From a virus: a DNA stretch of 21,063 nucleotides. Position numbers and translations under genes: made by a program. Under the pieces are notes generated by a model that saw nothing but the letters and a program-made list of their open reading frames with translations, was not told the origin of the DNA and ran no database searches. The stretch spans positions 1 to 21,063 of the IMG/VR virus record IMGVR_UViG_3300023119_000152. One strand, written 5' to 3'. Positions 14,363-19,920 of the stretch are shown piece after piece. Position 1 is the first letter of the stretch. Every line of letters starts with the position of its first letter.

Positions 14363-14400
14363 TATGATCAGATCATAGCAGATTGATTCAAAAATGTCAA
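14363..14400 (-). promoter_or_regulatory. Early sigma70-type promoter P6 with palindromic -10 region
   Basis: TTGACA (14400-14395), 17-base spacer, TATGAT (14377-14372) on the minus strand, with the perfect palindrome at 14363-14377. It reads into the gene starting at 14338. A late promoter of opposite direction begins ten bases from its -35. Confidence 0.85.
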
Positions 14401-14409
14401 GTCTTTTTT

Positions 14410-14417
14410 TATAAATA
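14410..14417 (+). promoter_or_regulatory. T4-type late promoter octamer TATAAATA
   Basis: A perfect T4 late octamer on the + strand, 27 bases before the ATG of the response regulator gene. It is back to back with early promoter P6. Confidence 0.65.
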
Positions 14418-14444
14418 ATTAAAAAACTTTCACTGAGAACTGTC

Positions 14445-14987
14445 ATGTCAAATTATCGCATTCTACTTGTAGACGATGAGCAAAAAATCTTAGATGCCTA
14501 TATGGATATCCTTTCAAGGACAGAGGATATAGGAATCAAAGAACTTCGTAATATGGCTTCAGCACTCTTTGATGACGAAACACATGTTGCCAAATCTTTC
14601 AACCAGTCTCTTGATAGCATCGGTGCTTCTCAGGTGATTCAAGAAAATGTAAAACTCCGTTTAGATACTGCTCAACAAGGTGAAGAAGCCATTTCAATGG
14701 TTTCAAAGGCTCTCGAAGAACAAGATCCGTATCTTGTTGCTGTCTTAGATATGCGAATGCCACCGGGCATCAATGGATTCGAAACTGCTTGTAAACTAAA
14801 CGAACTTGATCCAAACATTGAGATTTGCTTCATCACAGCATATTCTGACACACCGTTTGAATCAATTGCTAAAACACTGGGCGCTGGTCGTTTTCTCTTG
14901 TTACGCAAACCAGTGAACACTCAAGAACTTTCTCAAACGATTCAATTCTTGGGTGAACATGGTTACAAATGTCACAAAGAACGATAG
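14445..14987 (+). CDS. Stand-alone response regulator receiver (CheY-like) protein
   Basis: The 180-residue protein is a receiver domain with no output domain. Conserved sites are the acid pair D10-D11 (ILLVDDEQ), the phosphoacceptor D102 (AVLDMRMPPG), T131 (FITAYSD) and K155 (LLRKP), so it should accept phosphate from a histidine kinase. About 45 residues (roughly 26-70) are inserted after the first helix. The same insertion and the QGEEA....DMRMPPG.NGFE pattern occur in receiver domains of some proteobacterial sensory hybrids, which suggests capture from a bacterial host. GAG nine bases upstream is a modest ribosome binding site. Expression is predicted to be late. It could sequester phosphate from a host kinase or bind a host partner; this is inference. 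Confidence 0.85.
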   Translation: MSNYRILLVDDEQKILDAYMDILSRTEDIGIKELRNMASALFDDETHVAKSFNQSLDSIGASQVIQENVKLRLDTAQQGEEAISMVSKALEEQDPYLVAVLDMRMPPGINGFETACKLNELDPNIEICFITAYSDTPFESIAKTLGAGRFLLLRKPVNTQELSQTIQFLGEHGYKCHKER

Positions 14988-15106
14988 TCAATCCGCTTGT
15001 TTGCTTGACGGTCTTTCTTTGAATATTTTCGAATCTTTTCGAATTTCTCAGAATAGCGAGAGCGGAGAAGGAGAGCCCTTTCGGCTCCGAGTCTTGCTTT
15101 TTTCAT
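14972..15106 (-). CDS. Small basic early protein
   Basis: The 44-residue protein follows AGGGAG and its own sigma70-type promoter (15140-15168). The sequence, MKKARLGAERALLLRSRYSE and then KFEKIRKYSKKDRQANKR, is strongly basic and probably a helix or pair of helices. Its end overlaps the response regulator gene by 16 bases in convergent direction. Short basic phage proteins often bind RNA, DNA or polymerase; no specific family recognised. Confidence 0.65.
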   Translation of the reverse strand: MKKARLGAERALLLRSRYSEKFEKIRKYSKKDRQANKRIDYRSL

Positions 15107-15139
15107 GAGGTCTCCCTTAGTTGATTGATTATTTTAAAG

Positions 15140-15168
15140 ATCATAGCATATGAAAATTGAAAAGTCAA
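15140..15168 (-). promoter_or_regulatory. Early sigma70-type promoter P7, palindrome absent
   Basis: TTGACT (15168-15163), 17-base spacer, TATGAT (15145-15140) on the minus strand, ahead of the 44-residue gene. The upstream A-rich run and the TGCTATGATCT context match P1-P6, but the right half of the palindrome is replaced by TTTAAAA, so only one GATC remains. A natural comparison for the operator idea. Confidence 0.75.
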
Positions 15169-15179
15169 GAAAAAAAATA

Positions 15180-15187
15180 TATAAATA
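15180..15187 (+). promoter_or_regulatory. T4-type late promoter octamer TATAAATA
   Basis: A perfect T4 late octamer on the + strand, 36 bases before the first gene of the four-gene leader-protein operon. The + strand between 14987 and this site holds no gene. Confidence 0.65.
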
Positions 15188-15223
15188 TACCATATACTTT
15201 ACAATAAGATAAAGAGGATTTTT

Positions 15224-15826
15224 ATGACGCCCGATTTACTGAGCAAAATTAGTTCAATTGTGAATTCAAGTTTTGTTCCAAAAAACTTGACTGAAGTTGA
15301 ACAACCTGGTCCAAAAGCTCAAGCAAATAAACCAGAAGGATCAACTCAGGAAGACCCAAAAACAAATACAACAAGATTTAATAATATTTGTAAAAACCTA
15401 TCTTTTAAGAAATTTAAAGTTCGTGAAACAAAACCATATACATTTTCTGTTGAACCTAATTTTTCTAAAATGAAAACTCAATCATACATGATGATCAAAG
15501 GCGATAAAAGTCAACTTGAAAAACTAAATAGCCAAAGTGTTAATATAAAAGCAAAAAATGGAGACTTTTTATTTAAAGATAGTGATGGTCAAACAAGAGT
15601 AGTACAAAAGGCAGCACTTAATAAAGAATATTCTGGAAATGTGGGTGGTCCTTTGAAACATAAAAAAGATACAATGCGAGAAGTTGCTCGATACACAGGT
15701 CCTGATGTAGAATTTGCTTCAGGTACACAAAAAAGAACTCTTCGAAAAGGAGAGTATTTAGTCAGAGATGGTGGTCACTATGTAAATATAAGTGCTAAAG
15801 TCTTTGGACAAACTTTTGAAATCTAA
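15224..15826 (+). CDS. Leader-bearing basic protein (..ISSIVN..), putative capsid-targeted cargo
   Basis: The 200-residue protein starts behind AAGAGGA. MTPDLLSKISSIVNSSF matches the shared leader, and L-T-E (LTEVE) about 8 residues later could be a prohead protease site. Residues of about 27-60 are Pro/Gln/Asn-rich and disordered. The rest is basic and beta-rich, with repeated short strands (SYMMIKGDKSQLEKLNSQSV, ending GEYLVRDGGHYVNISAKVFG). No family recognised. First gene of a late operon in which all four proteins carry the leader, so a structural or injected head protein is likely. Confidence 0.7.
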   Translation: MTPDLLSKISSIVNSSFVPKNLTEVEQPGPKAQANKPEGSTQEDPKTNTTRFNNICKNLSFKKFKVRETKPYTFSVEPNFSKMKTQSYMMIKGDKSQLEKLNSQSVNIKAKNGDFLFKDSDGQTRVVQKAALNKEYSGNVGGPLKHKKDTMREVARYTGPDVEFASGTQKRTLRKGEYLVRDGGHYVNISAKVFGQTFEI

Positions 15827-15842
15827 ACTAAGGAATAAAAAA

Positions 15843-16154
15843 ATGCCAATTCATAGCAAGTCAGTTTATCAGGATATCGCCTCTGTAGTTAATCCCGCAT
15901 ATGCTCGAAAAAGATCAATCAATGAAGCGGATGCTCCAATGAAAGTTGGCGCTGCAAAGGCACCTTCAGCAGAAGATGTAGTTCATGCAATTACACGTGC
16001 TTTAGAAACTGGAAGTAATGAAGTAAAGAAAACTGCACGACAAGAAGCTCAAGCACTCAAGGACCCAATGAAAAAAGCTTTGAATGACTTGATGGATGCC
16101 TGTCCTGGATTTCCAAAAGCATCTGAAGTTTCAGATGAAAAAGAGAGCAAATGA
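15843..16154 (+). CDS. Leader-bearing helical protein (..IASVVN..), putative capsid-targeted cargo
   Basis: The start at 15843 (104 residues) follows TAAGGA; a longer reading from 15792 overlaps the previous gene and is rejected. MPIHSKSVYQDIASVVNPAY carries the shared leader, with S-I-N-E before ADAP as a likely cleavage site. The mature part is Ala/Lys/Glu-rich and probably all-helical (AEDVVHAITRALETGSNEVK, KDPMKKALNDLMDACPGF). It could be a small nucleoid-like or internal head protein, which is inference. Overlaps the next gene by ATGA. Confidence 0.65.
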   Translation: MPIHSKSVYQDIASVVNPAYARKRSINEADAPMKVGAAKAPSAEDVVHAITRALETGSNEVKKTARQEAQALKDPMKKALNDLMDACPGFPKASEVSDEKESK

Positions 16155-16486
16155 ACAAAAAACAAGTGATTGAAGATATCAATCAAATTGTTAATTTATT
16201 TGAAGATTCACGAAGTCCTTTTCAAAAGAAACAGAATGCTTTGTTTGCTTTAGGTCAATTATTGGTTCAGGTGAATAAGCAAATTAAAGAATTACAAGAA
16301 GTTCATGGAATCACAGCACCTGAATTTAATCAAATCAAAGGATTACTTGGAAAAACAAAAATGATGGAAAAGACTACTTTGGATAATTTGATTAAAAATG
16401 ATCCTGAATATAAGAAGATTCAAAAAATTGGCTCAGAAGCTCAACGAAAAAATGCTGGCGTTTCAAGAGACAAATGGAGAAGATAA
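16151..16486 (+). CDS. Leader-bearing protein (..INQIVN..), putative capsid-targeted cargo
   Basis: The 111-residue protein starts with an ATGA overlap and has AAGAGAG upstream. MNKKQVIEDINQIVNLFED is the clearest copy of the shared leader, with L-F-E before D19. The remainder is Lys/Gln-rich and helical (KKQNALFALGQLLVQVNKQI, PEFNQIKGLLGKTKMME), ending in a basic tail RDKWRR. Function unknown. The tail overlaps the next gene by 13 bases. Confidence 0.7.
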   Translation: MNKKQVIEDINQIVNLFEDSRSPFQKKQNALFALGQLLVQVNKQIKELQEVHGITAPEFNQIKGLLGKTKMMEKTTLDNLIKNDPEYKKIQKIGSEAQRKNAGVSRDKWRR

Positions 16487-16833
16487 GTTATCAATTATAT
16501 GAAGAGATCAATCGTATAGCAAACGTTCATCTTTATGAAGGTGCGAAGTATTCTGCTGAAGATGTATGGTTGATTCAAAATAGCTTGGATTCAAATTCTC
16601 CTTTGGGAAGAAAATTTTCAAGAATTGATACACCTATTTTTACAAAAATGAGTAAGTCAGAAAAAGAAAATGCGACTTATGATGTGGCTTTGACAATGAA
16701 TGAAATTGGACAGATTCGTCAAAGTTTGATGTCGTTTCAAAAACGAGTGAAAAACCCACCTAAAAGAATAGCTGAATTGATTCAATTGCATACACCTAAA
16801 CAAAAATTAGGAGCAACAAAGCAAATTAACTGA
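16474..16833 (+). CDS. Leader-bearing protein (..INRIAN..), putative capsid-targeted cargo
   Basis: The 119-residue protein starts behind AAGAGA within the end of the previous gene. MEKISYQLYEEINRIANVHL carries the shared leader, with L-Y-E before G23. The rest is helical and polar (VWLIQNSLDSNSPLGRKFSR, MNEIGQIRQSLMSFQKRVKN). No family recognised. Last of the four leader proteins; its TGA is followed at once by the ATG of a small lipoprotein. Confidence 0.7.
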   Translation: MEKISYQLYEEINRIANVHLYEGAKYSAEDVWLIQNSLDSNSPLGRKFSRIDTPIFTKMSKSEKENATYDVALTMNEIGQIRQSLMSFQKRVKNPPKRIAELIQLHTPKQKLGATKQIN

Positions 16834-16834
16834 T

Positions 16835-17005
16835 ATGAATTATAGATATTCACGAATTATTACAGCAAGTTTATTTCTTTTTATAGTGACAATAGCGAGT
16901 TGTTCTAAAAAAGTTTCGAATAGTTTTCCTATTTCCTGTGAACGAGAAAACCCCAAGGGTGCTGGTCATTCCACTTATGGTATACATCAATTGTGGTCTT
17001 GCTGA
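16835..17005 (+). CDS. 56-residue predicted lipoprotein
   Basis: The start follows the previous stop by one base (TGATATG), suggesting coupling; no good ribosome binding site is visible. MNYRYSRIITASLFLFIVTI then AS-C gives a basic n-region, a hydrophobic core and a lipobox I-A-S-C with the lipidated cysteine at C23. The mature peptide is only 34 residues, begins CSKKVSNSF, and includes two more cysteines (C35, C56). Size and lipobox are like the small outer-membrane spanins (Rz1-type), but no inner-membrane partner is adjacent, so that is only a possibility. Its end overlaps a convergent gene by 19 bases. Confidence 0.55.
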   Translation: MNYRYSRIITASLFLFIVTIASCSKKVSNSFPISCERENPKGAGHSTYGIHQLWSC

Positions 17006-17349
17006 TTCACTTCATCTCGAATATCAATCGCATCATCAAGTGATATTTTTAGCATTTCACGAAAATATTTGCGACAATCATTATAACGATAGTATTGTTC
17101 CTCTGACATATCATCAATACTTCCTGCCAATTCTAAGCACATCTCTTGATATAATTCTTCTGATTTCAAAACTTCTTGAAAGACCGGACGATACTTTGTT
17201 GGATTCGAAAACATATCATCAACAGTATCATTCGATAACTTAAAGATACTCTCCTCACTCATCACTTCAGCAGAAGAACAGATGCTTGCGGTGACAACAA
17301 TTGTGAAGAAAACAACAGATGCGATAAAAAAATAATCAACGGCTTTCAT
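16987..17349 (-). CDS. Secreted or periplasmic hypothetical protein
   Basis: The 120-residue protein starts with an ATGA overlap and AGAGGA nine bases upstream. MKAVDYFFIASVVFFTIVVT followed by ASICSSA-E looks like a signal peptide with cleavage after A27, or an N-terminal anchor. C24 does not fit a lipobox because Ile precedes it. The mature part is acidic and helical (SIFKLSNDTVDDMFSNP, EQYYRYNDCRKYFREMLKIS). Last gene of the operon starting at 19880. Periplasmic function unknown. Confidence 0.7.
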   Translation of the reverse strand: MKAVDYFFIASVVFFTIVVTASICSSAEVMSEESIFKLSNDTVDDMFSNPTKYRPVFQEVLKSEELYQEMCLELAGSIDDMSEEQYYRYNDCRKYFREMLKISLDDAIDIRDEVNQQDHN

Positions 17350-17930
17350 TTGTGTAAATCCTCTATAGCTTGTTTGCGGTCAATTTGTTGAATCATTGAA
17401 ATCTTATTTGTATTGAACAACACCATCATTGTTTCTTTCCAACCAAATGGTGAATTGTGAATTTCATAATCAACTCCATGTTTAACTAAAAAGTCTCGCA
17501 TTCCTTTACGTCCTCTTTCGGTTCGTAACAAATTGTCATTGATACAAAAATTTAGAATAATGTAAGCACCAACTTTTCCATTCTCATCAAAACGAGAATT
17601 CTCAATTCGATCTTTGATTTTTTGAACCTTTGGTCGTCCAAGACTACTGATTAGTTCATCAATACTTGAGATGTTGACTTTGACTTCATTGATTTCTTTT
17701 CCAGGATTGACATGAACTTTATAAAGTTTGCGTGAACCCTTTGCATATTTCTCCACAACTTGAGCAGATGTGGTCAGATAGAGACCAGGTCCATATTCAA
17801 TTCTTTTGCTGCGAGGAACTCTTGCTATATCCTCTGGTGTTAGTCGATTGTCTGAACTTAGTTTGAGATTTCCACCATGATAGAAAACGAGACTCTTATC
17901 TTCGGTGAGAAATTGTGAAAAAGTTTTCAT
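17346..17930 (-). CDS. ADP-ribosyltransferase-like protein with capsid-targeting leader
   Basis: The 194-residue protein begins MKTFSQFLTE, very close to the T4 internal-protein leader, with F-L-T-E before D11 as a likely prohead protease site. The next part has FYHGG at 16-20 and YGPGLYLTTSAQVVEKYA at 46-63, the H and G-LYLT...A..YA blocks expected of an H-Y-[EDQ]-type ADP-ribosyltransferase fold. The third catalytic position is not certain. T4 injects the Alt ADP-ribosyltransferase from its head to modify host RNA polymerase; this protein is not Alt-like in sequence but may act at the same point. AAGGAAGC precedes the ATG, which overlaps the methyltransferase stop. Leader and fold are seen; injection and target are inferred. 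Confidence 0.7.
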   Translation of the reverse strand: MKTFSQFLTEDKSLVFYHGGNLKLSSDNRLTPEDIARVPRSKRIEYGPGLYLTTSAQVVEKYAKGSRKLYKVHVNPGKEINEVKVNISSIDELISSLGRPKVQKIKDRIENSRFDENGKVGAYIILNFCINDNLLRTERGRKGMRDFLVKHGVDYEIHNSPFGWKETMMVLFNTNKISMIQQIDRKQAIEDLHK

Positions 17931-18820
17931 GCTTCCTTGGTAAAAAGTTCAAAAAGAATGCTTTCTTCCTGTTTTTCGATTGTTACCGGTCCTAATCGTT
18001 CAGCAATTTTTTTCGCATCACCCTTGATAAACATCAAAACGTTCTGATGACATTTAGCAATCTTACGAGAAGCATTCATAAACCGGTTAGATCGTAGTGC
18101 TGCTGTTGCGGGTTCTTGTAGTAAAATCATTTCATTATAAAAATTCAACCCTGCGTTCTTGAAAGCACGAACAGTATCTGAAGCAAGACCAACATAGTTA
18201 CCATTCTCACGAACTTCTCCCACAACGAAAACAGCAAATGAATTTTCTTTCAATTTCTTACATGATTCATAAATGATTGTTTCATAAAAGTGACGAAACT
18301 CAGCATATGATTTCATTGCGGACAGGTCTCGCTTATCATTTGAATAGACCTCAAGGTCATAATAAGGAGGGCATGTGAACATAAAATCATATGTTTTTTT
18401 CAGCTTTTTCACATTCATAGCATCATCATGAAGCCACTCAGGAAAATGCGACTGGCAGAGATCCTGAGCCTGCTGGCGATTATGTTCCAGCTGTGTCGAA
18501 GATAAATCAATACCTGTATAATTTCGTTTACAATGACTCGCTACAATACCACGAACAGAGCCACCAGCAAAAGGATCCAGAATCGAATCATTCTCTTTTG
18601 TGAACCATTTATACATGATTTCACAAAGCACAGGATCAAAGATACTGGTGCGATTTTGTTTTTTTGCTAACAGTTCAGACAAGCCTAATAAGTTTGATTC
18701 TCGTCCTAATTCACTTTCAATTCCTAAATTCAACCAAAACCGACGCCGGTCTTTCCATCTCTTCTGCTTGACATCAAGAACAGAAATAGGTGGGATCATA
18801 TATACATCTTCTAATCTCAT
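17927..18820 (-). CDS. DNA methyltransferase (N6-adenine or N4-cytosine type)
   Basis: The 297-residue protein has SAM-binding motif I (ILDPFAGGSVRG, DPFAGG at 82-87), a following YTGIDLS strand, and motif IV as CPPYYD at 150-155, in the [DNS]PP[YFW] position but with C first. That order fits amino-methyltransferases that modify adenine N6 or cytosine N4. The C-terminal part (FAVFVVGEVRENGNYVGLAS, HQNVLMFIKG) is typical of this phage-common family. No restriction enzyme is adjacent, so it probably protects phage DNA or modifies host DNA. It lies one base after the stop of the 352-residue gene and overlaps the ADP-ribosyltransferase start. Target sequence not known. Confidence 0.85.
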   Translation of the reverse strand: MRLEDVYMIPPISVLDVKQKRWKDRRRFWLNLGIESELGRESNLLGLSELLAKKQNRTSIFDPVLCEIMYKWFTKENDSILDPFAGGSVRGIVASHCKRNYTGIDLSSTQLEHNRQQAQDLCQSHFPEWLHDDAMNVKKLKKTYDFMFTCPPYYDLEVYSNDKRDLSAMKSYAEFRHFYETIIYESCKKLKENSFAVFVVGEVRENGNYVGLASDTVRAFKNAGLNFYNEMILLQEPATAALRSNRFMNASRKIAKCHQNVLMFIKGDAKKIAERLGPVTIEKQEESILFELFTKEA

Positions 18821-18821
18821 A

Positions 18822-19880
18822 TTACATTACTATTACCTTTCCAACTACACTATCAAACATTTTGTTAATTGATGATTCAGTATTACTGATCATTTTCTTA
18901 TAATAGCTCACTGCTTGTTCCATTACAAACTTATCAGAGATCGCCAATGCGATGCTTCCCATACCAGAACCTCTGTAGACAAGTTTTTCCGGAAGTTTAT
19001 CTAACTCAAATCGAAAAGGGAGTTTGCCCGGTGGTTCTTCTTCCCAAACATTCTTTGTTCCTGAAGCATACCAAACAAATGCTACAAAAGTGTCATAGAG
19101 CAGTTCGTAAAAACGCTGATACGTTACTGTTCCTTTGTTGCGTTTTCCTTCTCCTTGCTCGTATTTGTCTGTTTGTCTAGCACTATTGAAGTTACCGAAT
19201 GTTCGAAAGAACCAGTGAATAATATCTTGACCATCGTTGATATTATTTGTTCTCAGTGTTCGAAGACGATCAATCCAAGCTTTTCTTGCTTGCTCATAAC
19301 CTCGGTCTGTTTTGTATCGATCTTCATCAGGCATATAGTTGTCGATTAGAAACTCATAAATTTCATAACGAATAGCTTCCACAAAGTTACTATAAAAAGC
19401 AGACTTTGATCCACCACGGTTCAACCCATGACCCATACGATGCATAATGATCCAAGGAGTCATACCAATTTTTTGATCACCTACATTGTTTACATAAACC
19501 ACATTGATTGACTTGCTTGCTTGTGGTGTAAGACCGCCGGTTGGTGAAAGAATCTTGGCTCTTTCAAGATAATCATTTAATTTACTTTCACCTTTTAGGT
19601 CACGGTCTGTTAAAACACCATGTTCTGACCAACGATTACTTCCTTCAAAATCACCAAAGTAAATTCGAAAACTTTGTTTGAATTCTTTGAGAACTCTGGT
19701 GAGTGTGTCTTTTGTTCTTGGATTTTTAATCTTCGCCTGGTCGGCTCTCGAAAAAGAGGATTTAGGTTTTTCACTTTTATTAAGGATTAGCTTACCTTTT
19801 CTTGTTCGACGATTCGCTACATCTTTATCATCATAGCTGTCGAGTGGTGCTTCGATTAGGAATTGTGAGAATGATTTCAT
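18822..19880 (-). CDS. Leader-bearing 352-residue protein, putative capsid-targeted cargo
   Basis: MKSFSQFLIE before APLDS is the best leader and cleavage-site match in the window. Residues of about 15-60 are basic and disordered. A core domain follows, with IYFGDFEGSNRWSEHGVLTD, NVVYVNNVGDQKIGMTPWII and HRMGHGLNRG (147-156). HRMGH resembles a zinc-protease HExxH, but the catalytic Glu is Arg, so protease activity is doubtful. The C-terminal third is helical. First gene of a four-gene operon. A late promoter at 19913-19920 and a leader hairpin lie upstream, and AAAGAG is partly in the stem. Function unknown; packaging is inferred. Confidence 0.7.
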   Translation of the reverse strand: MKSFSQFLIEAPLDSYDDKDVANRRTRKGKLILNKSEKPKSSFSRADQAKIKNPRTKDTLTRVLKEFKQSFRIYFGDFEGSNRWSEHGVLTDRDLKGESKLNDYLERAKILSPTGGLTPQASKSINVVYVNNVGDQKIGMTPWIIMHRMGHGLNRGGSKSAFYSNFVEAIRYEIYEFLIDNYMPDEDRYKTDRGYEQARKAWIDRLRTLRTNNINDGQDIIHWFFRTFGNFNSARQTDKYEQGEGKRNKGTVTYQRFYELLYDTFVAFVWYASGTKNVWEEEPPGKLPFRFELDKLPEKLVYRGSGMGSIALAISDKFVMEQAVSYYKKMISNTESSINKMFDSVVGKVIVM

Positions 19881-19920
19881 AGGTAACTCTTTGATAAATT
19901 ATAAGTTACCTATATTTATC
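19881..19920 (-). promoter_or_regulatory. Late promoter GATAAATA embedded in a leader hairpin
   Basis: GATAAATA at 19920-19913 (minus strand) overlaps the TGA of the DoxX-like gene. AGGTAACT (19911-19904) can pair perfectly with AGTTACCT (19888-19881), which touches the ATG and takes in part of the AAAGAG ribosome binding site. An alternative pairing is GATAAAT (19920-19914) with ATTTATC (19899-19893). Late RNA starting near 19907 would lose half of the left arm. Confidence 0.65.

Noticed and set aside
9581-14400. Dispersed ~40-base repeats that could be a CRISPR array or mobile element ends
   Set aside because: Copies are 0.4-1.7 kb apart, all face the same way, each has a -35/-10 with 16-17 base spacing and lies just before a gene, so they are promoters.
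16938-17243. 101-codon plus-strand frame after the small lipoprotein
   Set aside because: It is antisense to the secreted-protein gene, has no ribosome binding site, and overlaps the better supported lipoprotein frame.
17346-17930. Calling this gene alt after T4
   Set aside because: It is far shorter than T4 Alt (about 680 residues) and does not share its sequence; only the leader idea and possible enzyme class are alike.
17931-18820. Methyltransferase as Dam
   Set aside because: Motif IV is CPPYYD and the layout is not that of Dam (DPPY), so a GATC target is not supported.
18968-19450. HRMGH as a zinc metalloprotease active site
   Set aside because: The catalytic Glu of HExxH is Arg and no third ligand is evident, so I did not call a protease.
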